This document shows, one piece after another, positions 34,018 through 43,950 of a DNA stretch of 64,000 nucleotides. Origin of the DNA: Takakia lepidozioides (taxonomy: Eukaryota > Streptophyta > Takakiopsida > Takakiales > Takakiaceae); NCBI GenBank assembly GCA_030704615.1, contig CM060734.1, positions 48,378,042 to 48,442,041 of the forward strand. The letters run 5' to 3'. The notes beneath the pieces were generated by a model that was given only the letters and a program-made list of their open reading frames with translations, did no database searches and had not been told where the DNA came from. Within the stretch, counting starts at the first letter, position 1, and every line of letters starts with the position of its first letter. Made by a program: the position numbers and the translations under genes.

Positions 34018-35067
34018 TGTTAGAGGACTGTAGGGGACTTAGACACTTATACGGGATCTGTAGGGTACCCTTAAATTTTGCACAGACTGAGACCAACAGG
34101 AGCCTTAGGGGTGACAGCAGCGCACTGTAGAGGGGGGTTACACAGTCGTCACAGCCCACACAGCCGTCACAGCCCACACAGCCAACACAGCCCGTCACAG
34201 TCGTCACAGCCCACACAGCCAACACACCAACACAGCCCGTCACAGTCGTCACAGTCGTCACAGCCAACACAGCCAACACAGCCGACACAGCCGATACAGC
34301 CCGGCACAGCCGACACAGCCCGGCACAGCCACACAGCCAGTCACAGCCCGACACAGCCAAACACAGTCGCACAGCCAGTCACAGTCCGTCACAGTTTCAC
34401 ACAGCCAGTCACAGCTTGACACAGCTGTCACGATCATAGGGAACGAAGAGTAGGACAGGGAACGACTGTGGGGAACAACACCTGCGAAGGGAACATGTTA
34501 GTTCACAGACGACGGTTAGTGAGGGAAACGGTTAGAACTGCGGATAGGAAGATAAAAGGGAAAACGGGGAATGAAGGAGGGGGATTTTTATCATTATTCG
34601 GAGGAGGACTTCTTAGTCAGGCTGGAGCGGAGATCGGAAGCAAAGATGGAGAGCACGGTGAAGGAGGAAAGAGGATTAGTAGATGCTTGTTATATGCAAA
34701 GCTGTAGTGATATTGTAGAGCAGATTAGAGACACAATGGCTTCGGCCTGATACCTGATAAATCATAATCTGATACTTATACGATACAATCACACTGTGTA
34801 GAGAGATCTGAGTGAAGCTGTGGATTGAATGGATGAGTGAAGGAAACCGATAGATTGATGAAGCAAACTGATACTTAATTATCAATGGTAAGGTAGCTAA
34901 GATGAATGCGGAAAGGGAAACAAATAGGAAACACCCCCATGATACACTAGCTGTAGGTCATGACTGATTGTTCTGCGCGGGCTGAGTACTTAGAGATTTC
35001 CAACTCTTCTATCTTGGAGTTTCCGCCTCGGATAGCGAAGGGATGGGTGAGTAAAAGCCGCGCGACA
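34018..35067 (+). repeat. Gypsy 3' LTR
   Basis: Partner of 21629-22659, ending GCGCGACA, followed by the GCCGT target duplication and by GDSL signal-peptide sequence. Confidence 0.95.
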
Positions 35068-35345
35068 GCCGTAACATTCACTATGACTGCGAACACAACC
35101 AACTCAAGCACCAAGGCTACTAGGAGAATTCCCATTGGGGTGTTGGGAATGGTATCTCCTGAAGATAAAACTAGGCACACTTTACGAATTTATGGTCCAG
35201 CTAGAGTAAGTCTATATCGCTGATCTACCCTTGATCTACGAAATAGAGTTTCCCCCAATCTAGTTTCTGGTCGCTTTGCAGCCCTATCTTTGGAGAGTTG
35301 TATAAACCAAGCAGCTAATCAGCTCCCCCTGTCACGCCTCTGCAA
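35068..35345 (-). pseudogene. GDSL copy 3, 5' half of exon 1 and upstream DNA
   Basis: From a start codon at 35135-35133 the minus strand encodes a signal peptide like that of the intact gene (ALVLELVVFAVIVNVTA), cut at the Gypsy target site. The reading frame picks up at 21628 on the far side of the 13.4-kb insertion. Sequence at 35160-35510 is similar to the intact gene's upstream region (7640-8110). Confidence 0.78.
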
Positions 35346-35509
35346 GCCCATACAACTTATATATGAGCACAACCACCGACAGGACAACCCAAGGATATGC
35401 GAGAGCTCTGCGACTGGTATCGGCGGTGTCTAGAGGCGCAGCAGTGCCAAGCCCTCGAGCAATTGCGATGTTCATGGCAGGTTGGACGCCTTTCCTCCAT
35501 CGCCCCTGG

Positions 35510-36738
35510 GTGAAAAGATTGCCGTATAGATAGCACCTGAAGTGTGCCACGGCCCACACTGCAGCTAAGCACTCTCCCTCATATGAGCTGTACTTAGCCT
35601 CTGCAGCGTTGTTTGAGCGGCTAGCATAAGCCACTACGAACTCTCTTCCCTCATCATCCACCTGTGTGAGCACCGCTCCAAGCCCCAGCATGCTCCAATC
35701 CATATGCAGCTGAAAGGGACGCCCCCTGATAGGTCGTCTCAGGATAGGCGCCGAGGTCAACCTCGCCTTGAGCTCTTGAAAAGCTCGTTCCTGCTCATCT
35801 TCCCACTGCCACTCCTGGTCCACCTTGGTCAGCTTGGTTAGAGCCTTTGCAATGGTACTAAATCCCTTGACAAACCGTCTATAATAGTTTGCCAACCCCA
35901 TGAAAGCTCGAACTCGGCTCACATCCGTGGGACGTGGAATTTGTGCAATGGCCTCTACCTTAGTCTGTTGTACCCCCAATCCTCCAGGATATATCATGTG
36001 ACCCAGATACTCAATCTGGTTGTGGAAAAACTTGCACTTCCCCGGATGCAACTTCAATCCGTGCGCTCTCAAGCGCTCCAATACCACCTGAAGGTGTCTC
36101 TCATGCTCCTCCATCGTAACACTAAAGATGATGATGTCATCTATGTAGCACCGAGCAAAGTCCACCCCTGCTAGAATCCTATCCATGACTCTCTGAAACT
36201 CTGCAAGAGCATTCTTAAGCCCAAATGGTAAGAACCGCAACTAATATAGGCAATCCTTGCTGTGCTCATTGATCCCCCAGAATGCCGTCTTCTGCTTGTC
36301 CGCCTCCTTGATTGGCAACTGGTGATATCCGGATCGTAAATCCAAAGTGCTAAAGGCCTTAGCATGCCCGATGGCATCAAAGATCTCCTCTGGTGTTGGC
36401 ATGGCATACTTATCGGACTTGGTCTGACGATTTACAGGCCGGTAATCACCGCACATACGTCTCTCCGTCCAATTGCCATAGACATCCTTCTTGGCTGGCA
36501 TCACTGTGGCTGAAGCATACTCTCCACCAGAGAGCTCCACCAAACTTGCCTCCCAGAGATCTTGAGTCCTCATCTGAATCAAAGACCTCTCCATGCCACT
36601 GTATCTATAGGGTCTCCGAAAGATTGGCGTGTCAGTGGCCAACTCAATACGGATCTCTTGACCCTTCAGTGCTCCCAAGTCCTTCAAACTGAAGGCAAAG
36701 CAATTCCTGTAAGCCCTCAGGAACCGCCGTACACGTCA
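35510..36738 (-). pseudogene. RT and RNase H of the methyltransferase Gypsy
   Basis: RT begins about 36690 (KDLGALKGQEIRIEL) and shows VMPAKKD, CGDYRPVN, FSTLDLRSGYHQL, LPFGLKNALAEFQRVMD and the active site CYIDDIIIF at about 36150-36130. The thumb (KCKFF, IEYLGHM) and FMGLANYYRRFVKGFS follow. RNase H shows LHMDWSMLGLGAVL (Trp-Ser in place of the usual Ala-Ser), RSNNAAEAKYSSYEGECLAAVWAV and ends at HFRCYLYG. In-frame stops are TGA 36738-36736 and TAG 36243-36241; the latter falls just before the LPFGL block. The frame left of about 35510 reads into host flank and is meaningless. Confidence 0.9.
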
Positions 36739-37049
36739 TCTCTCTCCTCCGGTGACAATGGGTCCAATGTCAGGCTCCCAATTGTCCTTCGTAACTGCAA
36801 CCTTAAGTCCAGTGGGCTTAGAGGTAGAGGACACGTCCAGTGGTTGCTATGTTGCAACCTCTTGAGCAGTACTCCCTGCCTGCTCAGTCAATGACAAGGC
36901 CTCATCCTGCCCCATCATCTCATCCTTGAGGACCTCCTCAACCCGAGAAGAATCCCCAACCTCATCCATCACAGCCGCCTTGGCTGCCAACTCCCTCTGA
37001 ACCTCGAGCACCTCCCACGTGTGCCATGGATGCATGCACCCCGTGGTCC
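36739..37049 (-). pseudogene. linker between methyltransferase and RT
   Basis: In-frame acidic and Gln/Ala-rich segment (ELAAKAAVMDEVGD, EEVLKDEMMGQDEALSL) connecting the methyltransferase end to RT. It contains TAG at 36849-36847. No domain is recognised. Confidence 0.6.
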
Positions 37050-38469
37050 TCACATGCTCGCACCCACTCACTGCCTGTACCGTCTCGGTAGGCAGAGAGA
37101 CCATTGAGGGAAGTGTACTCCGCACTCTGCGTTGCTCAGCCAGAGCCAAGCTGATAATCCAGGTCAAGCAATTGAGATCCATTGCTTGCCCCAACACTTG
37201 ACGACGTGATGCCTCAGAAAGAGACGACACCGCCGTGGTACCAGTGGTAAAACCCATTGCCCGCTCACGCTCGTCAGCATTAGGCTACACTAACTGCTGC
37301 AACTGAGCATCCCACAGGAGGCCAGGTCCACTATCCCGAAAAGCATGCGATCCTGGGAAGCTGAGCAGTGTAGGTAATGCTGCTCGTGGTTGATTCACCT
37401 TGTTGATCACTGCCAAAGGTGAACAGTCATCGTGTCTCACACGCTGAGACTGCCTCCCTGTGTCTAGAATGTTATCCATTGTGAGATGTGCTGGCCGCTG
37501 CACCCCATCAAATGCACGCTTGAGCAGTGCGGATGACATCAAGTTAGTCCACCATAGCCGTGGACGATGAGCCCGTGACCCCACTGTAGCTGCATCTAGC
37601 AACACTGCTGACCCAAGCCACGACCGGACTTGATGCACACTGGCCATCACCCTGGCCCGAGAATCGCCCATCAGTGGCACATTCTCCAAGATGTATGCTG
37701 GAGATACAGCTTGATGAAGCTGCAAGTGGCGCAAAACCCGCACCATCTCCCAAAACAGACCCGACCTCGAGTCTCGCAATCCATTGCCATGCCCGGCTGA
37801 TGAATGCCTTTGGCAGGGCCAACCTGCCACTACCAGATCAATGGAGCCAACCCGCTCCAAATCCTGCGCCCCCATCAACGAAATGTCTGCTGGCAAGGCC
37901 TGCTGATATCCATGAATTGCAGACACCGACAACAACTTAGGGTACCGCTGCACCAACTGAGCAACATGGTGAAGTGAAACGCGTCGTGCAGTCTCATCCC
38001 TCTCCACATACAGGTAACACCGAACTCGTACACCTGCATGTAACACAGCAGTCAATCCGGTGATCCCACCAAACAAGTCCAGAAGACAAATGCCTTCATC
38101 CGGATACTGCCACACAATAGGTGTGGTGTCCAATGGAGACAACTGAGGTGGTCGAGGTGCAATCCCCGCACTCTCCTCCTCTCCTGATGGTACAAAAGCC
38201 TCCACCCAGGCTTGTTGCACCCGTTGATCAGCATCCCGCTGCAAATCCTTGCTCGTGCCCCACAATGGAGTCTGAGCAACCATGGTAGGCAACTCCGCCA
38301 TACCATACATGTCATCCTGATCTGCTAGAGGTGACACATCCTCTGCATGGGCATTGCCCTCCAGCAACTCTCCAGGCCAAGTCACTGCAGCTCTGAATGC
38401 TGCCAGTGTCGGCATTTTGCCTCGTTGGGCAACCGCAACTCCTCCTATGAACGTCATAGGGAGCTGCAC
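37050..38469 (-). pseudogene. DNA (cytosine-5) methyltransferase domain within Gypsy pol
   Basis: C5-cytosine methyltransferase, which transfers a methyl group from S-adenosylmethionine to cytosine in DNA. Counting from 38469: residues 1-120 are a linker; motif I is DLFGGITG (131-138); motif IV is GWPCQ with catalytic Cys219 (codon near 37815); motif VI is LENVP (261-265); motif VIII is HRPRLWW (301-307). After an in-frame TAG (37287-37285) the same frame resumes with DERERAMGF and RRQVLGQAMDLN (about 37194), the expected IX/X end. A target-recognition stretch lies between VIII and IX. The full catalytic set is therefore present, with one nonsense codon before motif X. The subfamily (DNMT3/DRM-like or other) is not resolved. 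Confidence 0.9.
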
Positions 38470-38487
38470 ACGCTGGCCCTCCCCTGA

Positions 38488-39600
38488 CTACCATCCAGGC
38501 CTATAGGAAGCTGACTCCTCCCAAAAATCCAGGGTGAAGCCCATGGGGTACAACACTGCCCCACCAACCAGGACATCGTATGAGACCGCATCTGTCACAA
38601 TGGCCTTGGCTCGCATCACTGAGCCATCTGTAGGGTGATTCGGCCGTAATCTGATAGCCAACTCACGCCGTGTCATGCCTCCAGCCTGCTCCGATCCTCC
38701 CAGAGACGTCTGTATCTGGAAAAGACAAGGCTCCATATCCGCCTCCGTGAGGCCCAAGCCTGCAATAGCAGCTCTGCCCAGCATCAATGGCTGAGCTCCC
38801 GAGTCCAACAAGACCCGCAGTGGCCGGTACCTCTTGCCTGCCGGTCCACTCAAACAGAAAATGTCATCCTGGTTGTCTAACATGACAACTCCAGGTGTCA
38901 CCATGGCGCGCTCAATGGCTGGCCTAGCTGGCAGCTCCATCAACCTGGCAGCTGCAGCTTGCCATGGCGCCGCCGTGGCAGTCTTGACCCTCAAATCCGA
39001 GGATCCCTCGGGCACTACACCTCCCACTATCTCCGCAGAAGATGAAGTAACCTCCCCACTCTCACAGAGTGTAGCTGCCAGCCTGAACACCTCAGCTGGT
39101 CTTATCCCCGGCGTCGCAATCATGGTAGCCGAGAACAATGGAGCCTGGCACACACATGTGGCCGCTCCCAGCGGCACACTAGCTGCCGTAGTGTTGGCAA
39201 CACTAGGTAGTGGTGCTACCCGTGTAGCTCTCCCCAATGGCATAGTAACCTCCGCCTCGGTAACAGTCGGGCGAGAACTAGGTGCCATGGATGGCGTCAA
39301 CACTGTCTCCGCCAATGTGATTGACTGAGGAAGCCTAGCCTGACGGCTTGCCTCCCCACGTTGTGGATCCAACTCCACCTCTGCACCTCGTGGCTCAGGA
39401 AATCGTGCTGCTCCTCGAGTCACGGCTGCAGCAGACTTGACCTGCACTAGTGGTAGTGCTGCTCCGCACATGAATCCCATGCCTCCCATATCTCCTCCCT
39501 CAAGAACAGGAGGTGGACCATCCGGCCTTGGAGCCGGTACCACCTGAGTTGTAGCCATGGCAGCGAGCCTCTGCTCTAGCTGCTGAAGCCGGTTGGCCAT
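38488..39600 (-). pseudogene. protease region of the methyltransferase Gypsy
   Basis: In-frame continuation of gag. Residues 1-230 are a low-complexity Ala/Val/Pro/Thr-rich linker. Retropepsin follows: RPLRVLLDSGAQPLMLG (active Asp-Ser-Gly), then AGLGL and YDVLVGGAVLYPMGFTLDFWEE. The TAG at 38490-38488 ends this stretch, but the frame continues to the methyltransferase. Confidence 0.85.
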
Positions 39601-39624
39601 GCCTTGGTCACCACCCTGACCCCC

Positions 39625-40984
39625 TCATCCTTGGCCATGTTGAGCTTGTCCTTGGCCTGCACCTCGTGCCTGGCCACCTCGTCCTCACTGGGCTGCTCCA
39701 CCTCGCCCCCGGCCACCATTGTTCCCTTGGAACTGGCCTGGGCGCAACTCAGGATGCAAACCATAACAATGGGCCTCTCCATGCCCATACTTGCCACAAT
39801 GCCCATACTGCAACTGTGCAGGCTGTGCATATGCTAGCCCTTTGTCTTCCTCTGGGCAATCCTTCTGGACATGGGGTCCTCCACATGTCCAACACACCAC
39901 ATCTGCCCGTTGTTGGCCTGCAAATGAAGGGAGAGACCCCTGCATCTGAGGTCCTCTATGTCCTTCTCTTGGCTTCACCTGGACCCCCTTGTTGCCTTGA
40001 GCACGTTGAGGTAGTGGTTGGCTAGGAGCACCACTACCCCGTGGTGTCTCCTTAGCAAATCCCACCATGACCACTCGTTCCTCCACCATGTTGAGCTCTA
40101 TCCGCTCTGCCAGCAAAAACACATTTGCTAAGGTAGGTTGGGCCGTTTGTAGGAGAGTTGCATCCCGCACCCTTCTCCTCGGCTCCTTGTCCAATATCCC
40201 ATACCAGAATTGGACTGCCTGAGCTTCCGTAACCCCTTGGGTTACATTTATCAAGCGCCTCATGCGAGTGAAAGCCTCCCTCAAGCTCTCAGTCGGCTTC
40301 CATTGGAACTCTTGCAAGCTCCGCAACTTCTCTGTCCTCACCCCTTGGTAGTTCCCTCTTAACTCTTCGAAGAACTCCACAACAAGGTTGAAGGCAGGCA
40401 CCGCCACTGGTGCTGGTGCAGCAGTAGCTTGGGTGGACGTCGTAGCTATGGTATCACCAGTCCCACTGCTGCTTGCTGAAGCTGCCGGTGTAGCCACTGC
40501 CCTTGTGGCTCTAGTGGTGCCCCTAGTGATGGAGACATAGTCGGGTGACCAGTACATCCTCCACTCCTTGATCTCAACCTCATGCCCCCGCCTGAACTCA
40601 TGGTAATCATCCATAGGCGGCCCCTCAAGGTGTTGAAACAGCCCCTTCCATGCCATGAAAGGCGTAAATAGTTGTAGTTTGCGCATTTACTGCAAATCAC
40701 ACCAACTATCAAACTCTTGGATAAACCAACTCAATGGTGCCCACCACCCCAGAGTACCTTCGTGGCCCCTTGGTAGCTCCATACATCTCCTCCATTGTGT
40801 CCCACAACAATGGCAAGGAAACAACTTGCACCGCCGGTATGAGTCTTCCTGATTCACAATCCGAATCAGAACCTTTCGTAGAAGACACAGGAGGTGAAGG
40901 TGGCCTAAACCGCACACCTTGTCTCGTGTACCCACTAGTATCGCTAGTGCTCGAACCGGCACTCTCCCCAGCAACTAGTGGCAC
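39625..40984 (-). pseudogene. gag of the methyltransferase Gypsy
   Basis: The main frame runs 40686-39685. The gag core is at residues about 100-215 (VVEFFEELRGNYQ, LQEFQWKPTESLREAFTRMRR, FWYGILDKEPRRRV, NVFLLAERIEL). A CCHC knuckle CWTCGGPHVQKDC follows. A second knuckle, YGHCGKYGHGEAHC, has Tyr where the first Cys should be. The tail is Gly/Arg-rich and is interrupted by TGA at 39687-39685 and 39627-39625. An additional N-terminal segment is open in another frame at 40984-40709 (Ser/Pro/Gly-rich) and may be the gag start before a frame change or an upstream ORF. Confidence 0.85.
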
Positions 40985-41532
40985 CTCCGTGTTGACAAAC
41001 TGTCACTCAACCGGTCATGAACATGTCTATAACCCCCTCAAAACCCTTGGGTAACTCCGTGATGACACTCACAATGTGCACCTCCCCCACGTGACACTAT
41101 AAGGCTCTAGTATTAATTCTAATAGTGACACGGGTGGGCACCTATTGCAGTTTAAGGGTCATATCCCAGTGGCTCAGGGCACCTGCACCTACATCCACCG
41201 CAAGAACTCATATGGTTGGCTGGTCATCAACCCAGTCTCACCATAGAAGAAACACTGGTGGTCTTGCTGGTCATCACTCCAGCCTCACCACCGACAGCAT
41301 ACTCTAGGATTGACCGGTGATCAAATCCGGCCTAATCCCTATGAAAGCAAGCGCCCACACAAAACCAACATGGCGCACAGTCAAGCATGCAGGTGTGGGG
41401 GGGGATCCAAACACAAGAAATCAGAACGACAACTCCCCCACACCAAAAAACAACTCCACGGTGTTGCTCCTGCAAGGACACGTAATGCCTAACCCCAGCA
41501 TGCTCTCATCCCGTCCAACAGTTGGAATCTGT

Positions 41533-41770
41533 CGCCAGTCAGTCCGCTCGTCAGTCGCCAGTCTGCTGGTGAGTCCACTCGCCAGTCTACCGGACTGAGT
41601 CAGTCCGCTTGCCAATCGCCAGTCTGCTCGTCAATCACCGGTCTGCTGGTGAGTCCACTCGCCAGTCTACCGGACTGAGTCAGTCTGCTTGCCAATCGCC
41701 AGTCTGCTCGTCAATCACCGGTCTGCTGGTGAGTCCACTCGCCAGTCTACCGGACTGAGTCAGTCCGCTG
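41533..41770. repeat. 80-bp tandem repeat, about 2.8 copies
   Basis: GTCCACTCGCCAGTCTACCG recurs at exact 80-bp spacing (ends at 41580, 41660 and 41740 for the shared GAGTCCACTC). Units differ by only a few bases. Smaller GTCAGTC / GCCAGTC words repeat within each unit. Confidence 0.88.
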
Positions 41771-42184
41771 CAGAGCTGCAGAGAACCAGAAAGCAAGTGG
41801 AAGGAGCAGGGCTGCCCACAGCCTCTTCTTCATCAGTCGAATCAGTCTCAGGAGAAGCTGGAATGGCTTCATCACCAGCCCCCTTACATCTGGGGATCCA
41901 GTCCAAAGGTAAGGGAAAAGCCTCTCCAAACACGCCACTAAACTCAATGGCAAACAACCAAGCCCTGCTGGCTCCCAGCCCTTGTGAGCACTCATTCAAG
42001 CACTCTCCTTGGCCATAGCATCTGTCTTAGAGCCTATTCCAGCCCCCTACAACTGCCACATCAAGAGCCATGCTCTACCTAGGCTTGGGATTGAAGCCCC
42101 AACTCACATATGCCCTACAAGTGGTCTTCTTTCACCCAAGTGGGAACCAGCCCTAGCCCTTCCATTCTAGCTCTCTAAAGCTTG

Positions 42185-42640
42185 AAAACAAAAGCCTCAA
42201 TGGGCTGAAGGCATGCTCCACACATGCCCCACTCTCACCATGAGAGAATCAGCTCTTTTGCTTCATTTCTTGCACCCACAAACCTGAAAATACAAGCTTC
42301 AACAGGCTGAAAACATGCTCCACACATGCTCTACAGGGCAACCAGCCCCTTCTTTCCTTTCTTGCACTCCCAAACCTGAAAGTACAAGCCTTCAACAGGC
42401 TGAAAGCATGCTCCACACATGCTCTACAGGGCAACCAGCCCCTTCCTTCCTTTCTTGCACTCCCAAACCTGAAAGTACAAGCCTTCAACAGGCTGAAAGC
42501 ATGCTCCACACATGCATTGCCCTCACATAAGGGAAGTCAGCCCTTCCCTCTTCCTTGCTTGCCCTCCAAGCTTGAAGATGGCAGCTTCAACGAGCTGAAT
42601 ACATGCTCCACACATGCAACCTCTTCACACAAGAGGTATC
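42185..42640. repeat. 93-bp tandem repeat, about 4-5 copies
   Basis: AACAGGCTGAAARCATGCTC starts at 42301, 42394 and 42487, giving a period of 93. Decayed copies flank both sides (GGGCTGAAGGCATGCTCC and CGAGCTGAATACATGCTCC). It lies in the LTR/leader zone of the methyltransferase Gypsy. Confidence 0.88.
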
Positions 42641-43437
42641 AGCCCCCTATCTTGGCTCCTTGGCTCCTTGATGCTCTCTAAGACAAGACTAAGCACTCCA
42701 CAGCCCTTGCCAAGCTCCTGAAACCCTAAGGCTTACATTTCCAACCCCAAGACACACCTCTTGTGGTGCAAGAGCTCTTCTTCCAAGCTCTGAAACCCTA
42801 GGTGCACATTCCATGGCCTTGCCGCACATCTTAGCTTTTGTTCCAGCCCTGCTCTTGCCATGACAAGAGCCCTCTCAATGTTGAAGCTCGAGATCCACAT
42901 ACTCCACAAAGTGCACTGATTTGCCCCAAGCCAAATCAGCCCTTTCGCTTGGTCTTACAATCCTTCACACAATGAAAGCTCGCATTCCCAAGTCCAGTTC
43001 TCAGCTTTGCCACCAAGCCACTCCACGGTGCTCCTTGCATAACAACCTGGTTTCTCATTCTCAAGCAAAAACCACAAGTGCTACAACTAACTCGAACCTG
43101 GCACTCACAGACTCGGGCTGATCTTTCTCGAGTGATAAAGAAAGAAGAAAGAAGAAGACATACAAGCACAAGCTCACAAGCTGAAGCATAAACTCATGCA
43201 TATATAACCTCATCACTCAAATACAAGTCAAGCCAAGTGCACCCCACGCCATGGGGAATCCGCACTACGGCGCCATAGCTAGGCGCGGTGAGGCTCAACT
43301 TGAGAAAGATGAGCCTCCCGCGCTTGCCGTGAAGATAACCACTCCAGGGCCTAAATCTGCCTTGACCCCTGGATTGACACTTGGGCCAATCCCAAATGTC
43401 AATATGTAAAACTAGCTATTTCCTAGCTAGTTTCACA

Positions 43438-43950
43438 CTAGTGGTAAAATAACTTGACACCTTCAAGATGTGGAACTCTAGAAACAAGTGGCGTTCCCTG
43501 GGCATACATGTTCACCGCCCGTGCTATCTTGATTGGATCCCCAGATCTGTTTGCAGCACGAGTTGTCGGACCCTTGCCACCAACCCCACCTTGCAAGAAA
43601 TCACGGTATCGGGTTTGTTGTTGCAAAGCACGTATCAAATCATCTGTTGTTGCCACATACAAATCCCGACCTCGTTTCCCAGACTGCTGCAACCATGCGT
43701 TGTGCACAGTTTCTGCCAAATTGCAAGATGGCATGTCCGCCATTTCCTCAATGGACATGTTCTGCAAAATGGAGAACCACACTTCAAAACAGTGCACAGA
43801 AAATAACATAAAGAAAGCGAGGAGACAATAAAATGGAAAGTAAATGTATGAATAAAGCAAGAAATATAAGCCTCGTACCACTGCCATGGCTGCTCCCCAC
43901 TGTCTATACCGGAAGTGCCAAAACGTCAGCCAATCTTCCAATGCTCTCAT
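43438..43950 (-). pseudogene. unknown TE-like protein fragment with intron
   Basis: Two exon-like parts. MRALEDWLTFWHFRYRQWG (43950 to about 43880) is followed by a GTACGAGG donor. An acceptor ATTTTGCAG near 43762 begins the block MSIEEMADMPSC, LAETVHNAWLQQSGKRG and TTDDLIRALQQQ, then a Gly-rich segment. The evenly spaced polar/aromatic pattern looks like a real protein domain, but I cannot name it. The frame ends right at the Gypsy border (43437/43438), so the Gypsy may have cut it. It may belong to the adjoining DNA transposon or to another one. Confidence 0.45.

Larger units (their letters stand above)
21629..35067 (+). mobile_element. 13.4-kb Ty3/gypsy LTR retrotransposon with extra ORFs
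   Basis: LTRs at 21629-22659 (1,031 bp) and 34018-35067 (1,050 bp) are TG...CA ended and almost identical outside a repeat array. The target duplication GCCGT is at 21624-21628 and 35068-35072. The domain order protease - RT - RNase H - integrase is gypsy. No chromodomain is visible, and RT features (FLDDFSVYS, PPP before the RNase H hinge) point to the Tat/Athila side. It has a leader ORF and two long sense ORFs after integrase. Two frameshifts break gag and pol. It sits within exon 1 of GDSL copy 3, just after the signal peptide. Confidence 0.95.
35510..43437 (-). mobile_element. 3'-truncated Ty3/gypsy element carrying a DNA methyltransferase
   Basis: Minus-strand element with one LTR-like segment at its right end and one long frame from gag to RNase H (about 40686 to 35510). 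RNase H is cut off after the HFRCYLYG block at about 35520, where GDSL-upstream DNA begins; integrase and the 3' LTR are absent. gag, protease, methyltransferase, RT and RNase H are all in the same frame without a frameshift, broken only by in-frame stops. The order of domains places the methyltransferase between protease and RT. Confidence 0.85.
40985..43437 (-). repeat. probable 5' LTR and leader of the methyltransferase Gypsy
   Basis: No coding frame. Read on the minus strand, the outer end is TGTGAAACTAGCTAGG (plus-strand right end TTTCACA at 43437). A TATATA box is at about 43198-43206 and CT-rich sequence follows, as expected of an LTR with its promoter. Two tandem arrays lie inside. 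I cannot place the inner LTR border or primer site, so the LTR length is unknown. No partner LTR is in the window. Confidence 0.5.

Noticed and set aside
38834-39328. 164-aa plus-strand frame opposite the protease region
   Set aside because: It is the antisense shadow of a low-complexity Ala/Thr/Pro-rich linker; the minus strand carries real domains.
36241-39687. Stops repaired by U-to-C RNA editing, as in some seed-free plant organelles
   Set aside because: All stops could in principle be edited to CGA or CAG, but the sequence is nuclear retrotransposon DNA and such editing is known from organelles. Deamination is the simpler explanation.
36241-39687. An alternative genetic code with TAG/TGA as sense
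   Set aside because: The intact GDSL gene and the young Gypsy ORFs use TAG/TGA/TAA only as ends, so the code is standard.
43435-43445. CACTA word as the transposon's 3' terminus
   Set aside because: CACTAGTGG at the Gypsy edge has no inverted partner beyond the SET gene or the CGACG zone, so I cannot call it a CACTA end.
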